This document shows, piece after piece, positions 1 to 12,600 of a DNA stretch of 64,000 nt (position 1 is the stretch's first letter; each line of letters begins with the position of its first letter). The notes under the pieces were generated by a model. It ran no database searches, was not told the origin of the DNA, and saw nothing but the letters and a program-made list of their open reading frames with translations. Source of the stretch: Mytilus californianus (Eukaryota; Mollusca; Bivalvia; Mytilida; Mytilidae); the NCBI RefSeq assembly GCF_021869535.1, contig NW_026262668.1:66680058-66744057 (forward strand), read 5' to 3'. The translations under genes were made by a program, and so were the position numbers.

Positions 1-846
1 CTAGTAAGTTCCATTGTTTTCACTAATTATCTGTAATTTTCCTTCTTTATACTTTCATGCAAGAAACCTGTGGGTCTTTGGGACGAGGGATAACTGTGGT
101 ACGAAAGGAACTTAACTAACGTCATCCATTGTAGCTCTCTAAAAAGAAGATTCATTTGATTGAAAAGGGGAAAGCGAGAAAGCCAGGTGCCCTATTTTTT
201 GTGTCCTAAATACTTAAACTGCTCGTCAGTTTCCTACTTATAAATAACTTTCTTATTATAGACATCCCCACATCCTTCAGGCTGTTTTTTTTTAAGTGGC
301 CAAAGTATGATTTATGGTAAAAGTCCAGTCGTAGGAAGGCGTCCCTATCAAAAAGTTAAAATTATCATGACGTATTATTTTTTGGACTATCCGTTTAGAG
401 TACTCAAAAGAGAATACCCCCTCCTCATGTGGGTACTTTTAAAAATATCAATTTCAGATTAATGTATAACAATAAATTAGAACTTACTCCGTTATGAAGG
501 CAACATTCTGACCGAATTAAGTACCATAATAATGAAGAGAGGGAAGAATGAGGATCAGTATATAAGACACTTTTGTTCACCTTTGAAAAGGTTCAAAGAT
601 AATATGTTGCGCTTTTACTTTGCATCAATTCTCCAAATGGAACTTTGTGACTGCATGGTTGATAAGTTGCGGTTTTGAATTATTTGGCAAAAAGGAACTT
701 TCTAACTAGTTGATATGTTCCGTTGGAACTTTTCAACTAGTCACTTTGTTCGGTGGAACTTTTAAACCAGAGGGAGAACAAAGTAATTAGTATCCGGAAC
801 TTTTCGGCTAGTTAGTTCTTTCCGCCCGGATCTTTCCAACGTTGGA
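1..846. other. Intergenic, AT-rich; short GGAACTTT-type repeats
   Basis: No coding region is recognisable. The one structure is a run of five diverged short repeats beginning GGAACTTT near 639, 694, 725, 755 and 796, most followed by a CTAGT-like word, spaced about 30-55 bp apart. No gene, terminal repeat or homology was recognised. Confidence 0.6.
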
Positions 847-1545
847 CAGTCAGGGGTGCTACTTAAACAAGTGATTTCATCATCACTTATTTCAGTGATT
901 TGATAAATTCAGTTATCACCTATTTAAGTGATTTAAGTGTTTTCTTTGATCTTCAAATGCTAATTTCATTGATTTTCCATATTTTCACAATCTTTTCTAT
1001 AATTTTCCTACATAAATCAATTATCCCTTTTTCTTTGTATATTAATTTCACCAGTGCGCTTGGGCAGTAAGTTAGTGCGCTAAAGTTTTTAAAAGTACCC
1101 TTGGGAATTTTTCTGTAATCAAAAATTCATTAACTACTCTTACTATCAGACAAAGATCAACAATATTAGGTAACCTGATTGGTTTTCTTTAGAGTTAGAA
1201 TGATCTACTTCAAGGTTATGACCTGATCTACAAAATATTCCAGTTTTTGCATATTTTAAAAAAACAGTAAAAGTGTCAGGCTTATCAAGCAAAAGACAAT
1301 TTCTGCATGTACATAGTTGTTTTTTCAATGGAATTGTTGTCTTTTTACCAATAAAAAAATCAAGCTTGTGGGAAAAATATCAAGAAAATGTTATAAACAC
1401 TTATTAAAGTGATTACATTTAAACTTCTAAAATTACTTGTTTCAGTGATTTTAAAAAGTCTGTGTGAAAATTTTTAATATTTCACAGCCAAAATCACTCG
1501 AGGAAGTGATTCTGAAATCACTTGTTTAAGTAGTACCCCTGACTG
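847..1545. mobile_element. 699-bp TIR element (MITE-like) with TTGGA target duplication
   Basis: The left end (CAGTCAGGGGTGCTACTTAA, from 847) and the right end (ending at 1545) are inverted copies over about 33 bp with very few mismatches. TTGGA stands directly outside both ends (842-846 and 1546-1550), so the insertion boundaries are precise. The subterminal regions are filled with the 8-mer AAGTGATT and its complement. There is no transposase; the only open frame inside (1146-1328, minus) looks random. A non-autonomous DNA transposon is the natural reading. The CAGTCAGGGG start and 5-bp duplication do not fix a superfamily. Confidence 0.85.
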
Positions 1546-1567
1546 TTGGAACAAAAGAGCATTTACA

Positions 1568-2156
1568 TTTACACCATGAAATTTTCTCTGAATGCAGACA
1601 AAACTGTGTAATTCTAATAGTTTTAAATCCTGGCACAACCTAGATATATACAAGTTGTATTCATTTTGTGTTTTAAAAAGAAAAATACTTTTGTGGATTT
1701 TGCTTAAACATTTTCCTTCCTTGCCACAGGTGGTGTAAAAATAAACAAAGTCATGTGAAATCTTTGAGATGTTCCCCTCAGGTAATGATTGTATTGTATC
1801 ATATTGATTGATATGGACAATAGAAATCTACTCACAACAAAGGTGATTTAAATAGTGTAAATGAGTGGACTGTATCAAAGAAAACTCAGGTGTTTAAATT
1901 TCACCATCTTCTGTGGCAAGGAAAGAAAATGTTCAACAAAATGCATAAAGTGTTTTAACTTTTTAGAACATAAATTGGATGTAACATTAATTTATTTAGG
2001 TGCTGCCAGGCATTAAAACTTTTAAAATTACACCGTTTTGTCTGTACTCAGAGAAAATTTCATGGTGTAAACACAGCCATTTTTGTTAAAGTGTATAGAT
2101 GAACCTTAAACCACTTAAGGTTCATCATAACAAATGGACAAAAATGGCTGTGTTTA
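1568..2156. repeat. Foldback element: long inverted repeat plus terminal hairpin
   Basis: The sequence from 1568 (TTACACCATGAAATTTTCTC) returns as its reverse complement ending near 2075, and the arms run through most of the interval. A second hairpin (2069-2156) abuts it, with arms reading AAACACAGCC...GGCTGTGTTT. Related single copies lie at 2150-2560 and 56920-57115, so this is a dispersed family of which this copy is palindromic. Nothing in it is coding. Confidence 0.8.
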
Positions 2157-2580
2157 GACCTCAAATACTACTCTGAGTACAGACTAACCTGTGCAGTTGG
2201 AAAAGTTTTAAGGCCTGGCATCCACTAGATATATAAAAGTTAAATGCATTTTGTGTTTCAGAAAGATGAAATATTTTTTGGATTTTGATAGGCATTTTTT
2301 TCATTCCTGCAGAAGGTGTAAAAATAAACTAAGTTGGGATACAACTTTGAGATGCTCCCTCTCAGGTAACAACTGTATTGTACTGTATTGATTGTCCTTG
2401 ATTGGCATGGACAATAGACAGACAATAGATATCTACACAACTATACATGTAGGTGAGTTAAAGGGTGTAACTGAGTGGACAGTATCAAATGCAGTTCAGG
2501 TGTGTGTTTATTTTTACACCTTCTGCAGGAAAGAAAAAAAATGCCCATTTTTACACCTTCTGCAAGAAAGAAAAAAAATG
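2157..2580. repeat. Direct copy of the 1568 foldback family
   Basis: This stretch repeats, with divergence, the order of motifs in the left arm at 1568-1800: CTGAGTACAGAC, AAGTTTTAAGGCCTGGCA, ATGCATTTTGTGTTTC, GGTGTAAAAATAAAC and CTCAGGTAA. The open frames here (2258-2440 minus, 2392-2637 plus) are by-products of the repeat. Confidence 0.7.
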
Positions 2581-2581
2581 C

Positions 2582-2613
<32 letters not shown>

Positions 2614-3340
2614 CGGCGTAAACATGTCGCACCGTAACTTGAGAATGACTTATCCAAATTTCATGAAACTTAACATAGTTGTTTCTTATGATGGTCAAAC
2701 GATCTGTATACTTTTTAGTGAAAATAAGATTAAAACTTTTTGAGTTACGGGACTATGTAACTAAAACAGGTGTGTGTTTTTTTTCACATGTTGCGCCGTA
2801 TCTCAAAAACAATCTATGATTATTGCTTAAAACTTTACACACTTCTTAGTTATATTAACCTTAAGATCTGTATACTTTTTGGTGATGATTCAAAATTTTA
2901 TTTTAGAGATATTGAGTATTTTGTTAAAAAAGGGGGAGGGGTTTTTCACATGTCGTGCCGTATCTCAAAAACGATTTATGATTATTGCTTAAAATTTTAC
3001 ACACTTCTTAGTTATATTAATCTAAAGATCTGTATACTTTTTGGTTTTGATTCAAAATTTTATTTTTGAGATATTGATTTTTTTTTTTTTAAAAGGGGGT
3101 TTTCACATGTCGCGCCGTATCTCAAAAACAATTTATGATTATTGCTTAAAATTTTACACACTTCTTAGTTATATTAATCTAAAGATCTGTATACTTTTTG
3201 GTTTTGATTCAAAATTTTATTTTAGAGATATTGAGTTTTTTGTAAAAAAAAAAAGGGGGTTTTCGCATGTCACGCCGTATGTCAGAAATTATTTATGCTT
3301 ATTGCATAAAAATTCACACACAAGACGACGGGCGTATCAT
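2581..3340. mobile_element. Pearl/Helentron-like element: (GTCT)n leader and five ~160-bp tandem units
   Basis: A (GTCT)n microsatellite at 2582-2612 is followed by five diverged tandem units. Their start word (CACATGTCGCGCCGTATCTC and variants) falls at about 2622, 2785, 2947, 3104 and 3264, a spacing of 157-163 bp. Each unit also holds GATCTGTATACTTTTTGG and TTTTAGAGATATTGAG. A microsatellite plus ~160-bp tandem units is the architecture described for bivalve pearl elements, considered non-autonomous Helitron/Helentron relatives. That class is assigned by architecture only. The open frames with repeated peptides here are artefacts of the units. Confidence 0.75.
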
Positions 3341-3848
3341 GCGCTCATGGCGCAGCTGTTTATTGTAAATAGGCCATGCTATTCCAGATATTTATAATGT
3401 TTTGTACGGCTTTTTATACGACCACAAAAAAATTTTGTGGTCGTATATTGGTATGACGTTGGCGTCGTCGTCGTCGTCCGGCGTCGTCGTCCGAATACAC
3501 ATTGGTTTTCGCACTCTAACTTTAGTTTAAGTGAATGGATCTTTTTGAAATGACTATAAGGTTAAATACCACAAAAGGAAGGTTGGGATTGATTTTGGGG
3601 GTTATGGTACCAACAGTTAAGGAATTAGGGGCCAAAAAGGGGCCAAAAATAAGCATTTTCTAGTTTCCAGACAATAACTGTGGAACGGTGTATGGATCTC
3701 TCTGAAATTATACTACAAGTTTCCATACCACAAAGGGATGGTTAGGATTTGCTTTGGGGGGTTATGGCTCAAACCGTTTAGGAATTAGGGTCAAAAAAGG
3801 GGGAAAAACAAGGTTGTCCTGGTTAATGGACAAATACTTTAGTACAAA

Positions 3849-4033
3849 ACATAATTTAAAGCAGTGTAAGGGAGATAAATCAAATACATCATTGAAATTA
3901 TCTCCCTTACACTGCTTTTAAATTATGTATAAAGTAATGGTTAATGAACAATAAAGATAATTTAAAACAGTGTAAGGGAGGTAATCCAAATACAACGTTT
4001 TGGTTACTTCCCTTACACTGCTTTTAAATTATG
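3849..4033. repeat. Two consecutive near-perfect hairpins
   Basis: Hairpin 1 (3849-3928) has arms ATAATTTAAAGCAGTGTAAG and its complement around a ~20-bp loop. Hairpin 2 (3957-4033) has the same arm sequence with small changes and a different loop. They are two copies of one palindromic unit in direct succession inside the composite element at 3410-5752. Confidence 0.85.
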
Positions 4034-4469
4034 TTTAAAGAAATGCATATTTATAAAGGAAGACCAGTAAAAATATCTGCAAATGTTGCATCTTTTTTTT
4101 TACAAAAAAATCCATATGAAAGATTTGACACTATATTTTTAATTCTATTATAAAATAGATTAAGTTAGCACTATGGTAAATTTAAATGGGTAATTATGGT
4201 TGCCAACTCCATTGGAAATTTGAATTGAGATTTTGACCATATCTTGAGGGAAAGAATTTTTTGGGGGAAAAAAGGGGGGGGGGGATAAAAAGAAATTGTG
4301 GGGGGTCAATTTTTTCTCATTTCAGATTTCAGAAATTAAAAAGAATTATTCTTCAAATATTATTTTTTTTTCAAATTTCAAATATTGAAAAATTTCAAGA
4401 AGTAATCTTTAATTTTACAGTATGGCGCATTAGATTTGTAAAATCTTTGATCACATTTATTTATTTGTT

Positions 4470-5560
4470 ATGCTGAATCTAACAGTGTATTTAGATTTTT
4501 AATTTTGGGTCCAGTTTTCAAATTGGTCTACATTAAGGTCCAAAGGGTCCAAAATTAAACTTTGTTTGATTTTAGCAAAAATTGAATATATGCGGTTCTT
4601 TGATATGCTGAATCTAAACATGTATTTAGATTTTTGATTTTTGGCCCAGTTTTCCAAATTGGTCCAAATTGGGGTCCAAAATTAAACTTTGTTTGATTTC
4701 AACAAAAATTGAATATATGGGGCTCTTTGATATGCTGAATCTAAACATGTATTTAGATTTTTGATTATGGGCCCAGTTTTCAAGTTGGTCCAAATTGGGG
4801 TCCAAAATTAAACTTTGTTTGATTTCATCAAAAATTGAATTATTGGGGTTCTTTGATATGCCAAATCTAACCGTGTTTTTAGATTTTTAATTTGGGTCCC
4901 GTTTTTTTTAAATTGGTCTTCATTGAGGTCCAAAGGGTCCAAAATTAAACTTAGTTTGATTTTAACAAAAATTGAATTCTTGGGGTTCTTTGATATGCTG
5001 AATCTAAACATGTGTTTAGATTTTTGATTATGGGCCCAGTTTTCAAGTTGGTCCAAGTTGGGGTCCAAAATTAAACTTTTTTTGATTTCAACAAAAATTG
5101 AATATATGGGGTTCTTTGATATGCTGAATCTAACCATGAATTTAGATTTTTTATTTGTGGGCCCCGCTACCAAATTGGTTCATATTGAGGTCAAAAGGGT
5201 CCAAAATTAAACTTTGTTTGATTTCATTAAAAATTGAATTATTGGGGTTCTTTGATATTCCAAATCTAACCGTGTATTTAGATTTTTAATTTTAAGTCCC
5301 GTTTTTTAAATTGGTCTACATTAAGGTCCAAAGGGTCCAAAATTAGACATAGTTTGATTTTAGCAAAAATTGAATTCTTGGGGTTCTTTGATATGCTGAA
5401 TCTAAACATGTGTTTAGATTTTTGATTATGGGCCAAGTTTTCACGTTTGTCCAAGTTGGGGTCCAAAATTAAACTTTGTTTGATTTTAACAAAAATTGAA
5501 TATATGGGGTTCTTTGATATGCTGAATCTAACCATGTATTTTGATTTTGGACATTGGACC
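4470..5560. repeat. Tandem array of nine ~126/136-bp units
   Basis: The word TGATATGCTGAATCTAA or a close variant recurs at 4601, 4728, 4854, 4991, 5117, 5253, 5389 and 5515, with a degenerate first unit near 4470. Spacings are about 127, 126, 137, 126, 136, 136 and 126. The two lengths reflect presence or absence of a ~10-bp segment around AAGGTCCAAAGGGTCC. Because 126 is a multiple of 3, open frames run through pairs of units by chance. Confidence 0.85.
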
Positions 5561-5752
5561 ATAATAGGTAAATTAAAAAAATTCAAGTTCTTAGACCACA
5601 TTCTTTCTGTGTCAGAAACCTATGCTGTGTCAACTATTTAATAACAATCCAAATTCAGAGCTGTATCAAGCTTGAATGTTGTGTCCATACTTGCCCCAAC
5701 TGTTCAGGGTTCGACCTCTGCGGTCGTATCAAGCTGCGCCCCAGCGAAGCAT

Positions 5753-6633
5753 TTTATTGATTTATGTTTTTTGGACGCATTTTAGCGTAACAGCAAAAAT
5801 TAAATATATATCCTCTCTAGACATCTTAATTATTTGGACTAGGGGCCATGCATGCAACAGTAATTAATAATCTGATAAATCAGCTGTTTCTTGATGGTAT
5901 ATTGTATATATATAACAAATGTTTAAAGAAGAAAGAAGTAGACATGTATGCTGCTGCTCAAAGATGGCTGCATTATTGCATAAATGCCTAATCATTAAAA
6001 ATCATCAATCAATCATGAGGAGTTAGTTATTTATTTTTTTGGATAACACTGAAAAGCCAACTTATTAGATCTCCCCTAAAGATCTGATCAAAGTCTTGTC
6101 TAGTCTTTTAATGGATCATCTTAAAAAATGCAAATGTCCACATATGGAATTAAATACTTTCTAAACCTCTTCTTCTGTTATTGCAATTATTTATTATTTA
6201 AGTATTGCCCAGATCCACTTTAGGCAGGGTTGACTTGGGCTGATCCACTTGGGCTGGATTGGTTTGGGGTCAGTACACCCTGATTATGCTGATACATGTA
6301 CATGTACCATCTAAATTTGGTATAAGGAATGATTGTAATGTGCTCATTTTGTTCAAGTCCCTCTGGCAGGTTTCGTCTGATCTTGTATTCCAATCAATCA
6401 TGATCAGCAAGGCATGCCAAGCATTTCAGCGTGTGAACTTTTGTTAAATTCATATTAATGCAAAGGGTATACTTAAAAACAGAAAAAAATGTTTGATGCT
6501 CCATTTACGAATTTTAAGTCATTGTCTTCATTTAAGATAGTTAGAAATGTATATATTTCCTTAAGATCCATTTTGTTAAGATTAATAACCATGTACAGTA
6601 TCAGGTAGTAACTGATCAAGAAATCTTTTTAAA
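5753..6633. other. Upstream region of CCDC47
   Basis: There is no coding sequence. The acceptor at 6659-6660 just before the CCDC47 start codon implies at least one 5'-untranslated exon and a promoter in or beyond this stretch. I could not place either: no convincing donor, TATA box or CpG-rich segment stands out. Confidence 0.4.
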
Positions 6634-6663
6634 ATGGCTTTTTCTACATATATTTTACAGAAA

Positions 6664-9600
6664 ATGAGGCTGGTTTTATTTGGATTGTTTGTTTTCGTCA
6701 TTGGAATTGTTGCAGCAAGTAATCCACATGGTGCAGATGTAGATGACAATGAGTTTGCTGAATTTGAGGAGTTAGATGAAGGTACCTCTTGTACATTATT
6801 CAATCAGATTTATGTATTATTTAAAAAAAAAACATGATAAGATTACTTATTTAATACATTGTAATAATAGTTTTCCCTGTGAACAACTGTGCATGCTGAT
6901 TAGTTTGATATGGTACTATTTGAGATCCACAAAATGTAAAAAGTTGTTGCAAATTTGTCATGAATTAATATCAATTCCTTCTGATACAATATTAAGGTAA
7001 CATTGTTTGCATTATTCATAACTCCAAACATTTTTCCTTCAACATTCAAATTTTTCATTGGGATCACCCACAAATGGGGATACTATTGACAATTAGAGGG
7101 AAAAAACATAATCCATGATCATGAATTTAAACATTTATTTTTAGATGAGGTTATATTTGAAGATACAAAACAAGATGAGGTTAAAGAACAGAGAGTTGAG
7201 AACAAAGTAGATGAAACAGTTGCAGAGGAAGATGAAGATGATGATGCTACAGTGGAGGTAAATGTTTATAAAACTAAGAAAATGCTGTATATATGAGATA
7301 AATATCTACAAAAAGACAAAAGGATGAGGATGTAAACTATAGACCATTGTACAGCCTTCAACAATGATCAACACCCATACTATATAGAGATATTAAAGAC
7401 ACTGAATAACAAAGTGTGAAACAATATAACAGAGATAAATAAATAAAGTATTTTATATAATACTATTATCATTATTATATATAGAGAGAACTACTGGCTA
7501 ATAACATTAAACAAAAAACAATCACAACGGCAAGCGATGACAATTACTTGACTGCAGGGCCTTGTATACATATAGATAACAATATTATGTGTAAAAATAC
7601 TGTTTAAAAGTAAAATTTGAATGTTGAACTGTGTATTCAGTTAAAAATGTCTTTATGAGCTTGTTTATTTAACAATTCACTGTCTATTTAAGGTATTGTA
7701 AAAAGATCTCATCTATGAACACACCTTGTGAATAAAGGGTATACTGTTAATTCATTTATTTTTTGTTGGTACCATTTTATGTGGATTAAGGAAAAAATTT
7801 TGCTTTATTTTTATGGAAACATAAATTGTAACTCTTATTTCTAACCTTTGCTACAGACAGAAGATGATGAATTTGAACATTTCAATGATGAAGAAGAGTT
7901 TGTTGGCTTTGATAAAGAACGTGAATCAACAAAACCAAAGGAAAAGATGCCAGAATTAAAAATAAACCAAGTTAGTACCATTTAAAAATTCATATGATGG
8001 ATGTCATTTGATTTGGTGTATTTTGTTCATCGTCAATTTCCAACCGAAAAATTAATAGATCATATCAGATTTTTTACATGAATAAGCAAATTTGATTAAA
8101 AATTAAATAACAAACAAAAAATTAAATGAAAATAAAATAAAACCAGTTCAAATAGTCCTAGCAAATGAATATCTTTGAAATGATTTGAAAAACACCTTTA
8201 TTGTGCAGACTTTAAGAAAGGTTTCATGTACTCATTACTTTGTCATGGTATGATAGTATAAATATGTTATAATTAGAATTACATATTTCAAATAGTGGGT
8301 TTCCTTACTATGTTAATTGATAGATTATGTGTGGTAGAGCACACATTGTCAATACTTAATTTGGAATTTTTCACAAACAAATACACATAATAAAATATGA
8401 TGTCATAGAAATTCATGGTGACCTTAATTCCAGTTCACCTGGCAGATTTAAAAAGAATATATGTAAAAACTTCATTGCACCTAAATAGTTTTTGATAGAA
8501 TAATGTAAAACATACAAATGATTAAAAGTTTTGTATTTTATACTTGAAAAATATCAAAATCAGATTCGAGTTTTACACAATATGTTCTTGAAAAAAAGGG
8601 AAATACCTGATATCAAAAGTTACATGAAGTGGACAAATTTGCTGACTAGCAAGAATTTATGGTGACTAGTGTTTATAAAATTTATGATGCATATTAAATG
8701 TTAATAGGTTCCACAGCATCTTAGAACAAACTGGGACAGTTTTGTAATAGAAATACTCATGTTGGCTGGACTTGGTGTTTATTTATTAAACTTCCTTCAT
8801 GGGAAGAACACAAATCACAAACTCGCTCAAGCTTGGTTGAATTCACATAGACAGATACTAGAGGAACAATTCAGTATTGTTGGTAAGTTCTGGACTTTGT
8901 TATTAAAGAGTCCAAAGTACTAGTAATTGTTAAGTTTAAGAACACTGTAAAAGGAGGGACAGTGCTGTATTGGTTTTAATGTCATTTGATAGATTAATCC
9001 AGACTACTTAAATTGACAGATTTCTGGAGGAACAGTTCATTAATGTCTCGGAGCTGTTGTGCGTTTGAAGTCCGTTAATATTGGATAGTTTTATCCTGTT
9101 TTAGAATATTACATAAATAGTATAACAGGAAATACCAAAAATATTGGACAGTACAACAGACTGCAGCAGCTAGCTAGCAACAACTGACTCATCAGAGAAA
9201 ATATATGTACCAAACAAACACTTATAAACAACACATGATCCAGATAGCATTACTTGATACAGGAATGCAAAAGATGTGGTTAAACTGCTTTCATGTGTGA
9301 AAACCTCCCCTTTATAGATTTAGACCATAAATGTAAAAAACATAAGAACCATGATGATTTGATAATGTGAAAAATATTTACTGTGAATTGTTAAGTACAT
9401 TTAGTATCCATATTAATAATTATGATCTTCATTGTTTAAATTTTTAGGTGATGATGGCACAAGTAAAGAAGCTCAGTCAGGCACTTTTATAAAAGAATCT
9501 GAGAATGTTTATGCTTTATGGTGTAGTGGTAGATCCTGTGTGGAGGGAATGTTGGTAGAGTTAAAATTAATCAAAAGACAAGATCTCATCAGTACGATTG

Positions 9601-12600
9601 CAGGATTTATGAAACCAGTATCGGATCAAATTGTAAGTTACCAAAAAACAAAACAACAAAAAACACATATGTACCCTGTAGTTGTCTAAAAGTTTGTATT
9701 GTTTCTGTATTTTACAGTTAGATTGTCAGGCAATTTGTGACAGTATTTGTAAGATTTCTTTGTCAGATTTAGTTTATGATTTGTTGATACTGTAAACGAA
9801 CAAATTTTTGCAAGCAATTTATTTTAGAGACTTTCACGAATATGAATCATGTGAATATGTAAAACTTTGATCTTCCCTTATGTAAATGCATCAAGAATGT
9901 CTGAATAGGAGAAAAATCATGGAAATAAACCACTGAGAACTTGGCTTGAAGGGACCAAATATGAAATTAAGTGTCCACGAAAAATAAGTTGGTTTACACT
10001 ATTATCCCACAGCTGTGATTTTTGCCAATGCTCAGATATTGCATGATCAACATTTAGCAAAGACTCTGCTGAGATTCCTTCTGTTTTGAAGTTTCTGTCT
10101 GTCATATATCCATTGTCCTTGACCTCATTTTTCATGGTTCAGCAATTAAGAAAACCTCTAGTTTTTTGCCAAGTGAATTTCTTGTGTGCATGTCCACATG
10201 ACGGATCATCTGACATTAACCTCATTTTCATAGTTCATTGGTCAAAAATAAGTTTTCAAGGTTAGGTCCATTTACTCAGTTACTATTTGCAATAGGCCAA
10301 CTATGTTTGGTGTATTAAATAGATTGATTGTGAAGTGTACATGTCCATCTGGCAGGGTTCATCAATCATTGATAATGTTTAGTTATTTGACACTTGTAGT
10401 AAATCTTAAAAACTTTTAGCATGACTTCAATCATGATAAGTTCAGCAGGCAAGACATTTCAGGGTGTGGGGTTATATTAAATTGACACAGAATTAAAAAA
10501 ATTACCAAGTAACTTAAATGTGGCATATATTCTTTTTATTTGAATAAAGGGAGAGGCACTATATTTGTGATATAATTAGGAAAGCATACTCATGGGCGGA
10601 TCCAGGGGGGGCCCGGGCCCCCCTTTTGTGGGAAAAATTTGGTTGATTATATAGGGAATCACTGACGCATGACTGGAGCAGGCCCCCTTTAGGTCAGTCA
10701 GTGGGCCCCCTTTCTGGATCCGCCACTGATACTGCAAATGTATATTGTTCACTGAGACTTGTACTTTTAATTTAAAAAGCTTTCGTTAATGTTTATATTG
10801 AAATTGACATAAAAATGAATGCAAAAGTCTAAACAATTATGACATCATTTTGAAGTGAATAAATCATTTTGTTGATAGCAGCAACATGTGAATGGATGTG
10901 AAACAGAAATTATTGATAATAGGCAGCTTGTCTCCTAAGGTCAATTATATTGAAAACTAATTTATTTCCCTTTGAATAGGCTATTTTCTATGTCAGCATT
11001 GTGAATACATTTATCTGTTTGTTCTTTTATATTGACATGTTTATTGGGTTTTGCCAACAAATTAGGCTTTTCTGATTAACAAATTATCTTTGAGAATGGT
11101 AAAGATTAGTCCCTTAGGAAATACTAACAACATTTGTATTAACAGAGTTTTATTCATATATGTTTGTCCTCTCCTACTCTTATTATAGTTAAATTACAGC
11201 TAAACAGATTTGGTTTGTTGATGTGGTTCATAAGTGTTTCTCGTTTCTCGTTTTTTATATAGATTAGACCGTTGGTTTTCCCGTTTGAATGGTTTTACAC
11301 TAGTAATTTTTTGGGGCCCTTTATAGCTTACTGTTCGGTGTGAGCCAAGGCTCCGTGTTGAAGACCGTACTGTGACCTATAATGGTTTACTTTTATAAAT
11401 TTTGACTTGGATGGAGAGTTGTCTCATTGGCACTCATACCACATCTTCTTATATCTATTGGAAATATGATTAACTGTAGAAATACCATTATGTTTCAAAT
11501 AATGTATTTGTAAGTTTTAGTAAGTTGTATAATCATAATTTCTCTTTATTTCAATTAGATGGTACAGGTAGATATGGATCCCAAGGTGATGGATAAGTTT
11601 GTATTTGCTGTTGCCACAAAACGTTCCTGTGCCAAAATACACAAAGACATGGTTGATCTTGTAAGATTATTTGTACCCTTAATTGATACCTAATTAAGCT
11701 ACTCAAATAAAATACTACATTGCTGAAAGAATTGTGTTTCAAGACATAGATTGTCCTTTTTATAACAGGCTATCCTAAAAAATTATAACTTAGCAAATTA
11801 TAATATTTCTATGTTCATAATTCAGTTGAAAAAAAACATTGTCTGATTCAACAAATAAAAAACCAACCTTTCCTTGAATTATTATAATAGTAATCTATAA
11901 ACAATTTTACATATACAAGATTTGTACAAGGGCTGAGTATTTCTCCTGTTTCGTACCAAGTACAGATAAATTTGATATTTTCGTACACTGTACAAATATT
12001 GTTTTTATCCTGCAATTTTACATTGAACTTAAATGTATAGTTGTTTTACTTCCCAACTGTTAATTTTGTTTTCGAATGAAATAGACATGACATAGACCCC
12101 GTTTACACTTGTAAAAAAGATTGATCTTTCCTGAGATCAATCTTAAAAAGATGGATCTTTAGTCTAATGTAAACGAGAAAGATCGATCTTCAATCGGACT
12201 TAAAAAGTCCACCTCCAGAGGTGGTATTTGAATCTATCTTTTCTTCAAGTGTAAACTTTTAAATCGATCGCGATCGATCTTTCTTCATGTGAATGTTATA
12301 TTTAGATATGAAAATAAATATGCGCATGTTCAGCGCCAAAAACACAAGTGTTTAAAAACAATGGATGGGATAAGAAAAGTAAACATAGATTCCGCCGTTT
12401 TTGGATAATTCTTCTGAATCGATAAATTCTTTTTCTTTGCTGCAAATCCTCATCTTCAAACGCATTGATAGTCTTCTCACATGTCTTCGTTTAATGACTT
12501 GTGATGTCTGAACCAGAAAGATAATTAATAACTCCATACGAAATTCCAATGATCCAACTATTTTCACCATGATTTTGCAGTGTGTAATAGTCCGAGCGAG

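Larger units (their letters stand above)
3410..5752. mobile_element. ~2.3-kb composite repeat element with CGTCGTC leader and two tandem arrays
   Basis: The left end has a hairpin (ATACGACCAC...GTGGTCGTAT, 3416-3448), a (CGT)n-rich leader (3462-3490) and two units 157 bp apart (GGATCTTTTTGAAAT at 3537, GGATCTCTCTGAAAT at 3694). Two hairpins follow (3849-4033), then the 126/136-bp array (4470-5560). The right end (GCGGTCGTATCAAGCTGCG, about 5718-5736) is an imperfect inverted match to the left end. From memory this order of blocks is an abundant dispersed element in mussel genomes. The minus-strand frames at 4808-5601 (repeating 'RFSISKNP') are generated by the array and are not genes. Confidence 0.7.

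Noticed and set aside
2770-3397. Plus-strand frames with repeated 'RRISKTIYDYCLK' peptides
   Set aside because: By-products of the ~160-bp tandem units at 2622-3340; period not divisible by 3 and the frames are reset by A/T runs.
4808-5601. Minus-strand frames encoding repeated 'RFSISKNP...SIFV' peptides
   Set aside because: They are produced by the 126/136-bp tandem array: 126 is divisible by 3, so stops are skipped in phase. There is no start context, splice site or known domain, and the frame breaks at 136-bp units.
6634-6663. Upstream in-frame ATG as the CCDC47 start
   Set aside because: It lies in a polypyrimidine/acceptor context (TATTTTACAG ending 6660) and would put non-hydrophobic residues before a clear signal peptide. 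The ATG at 6664 fits better.
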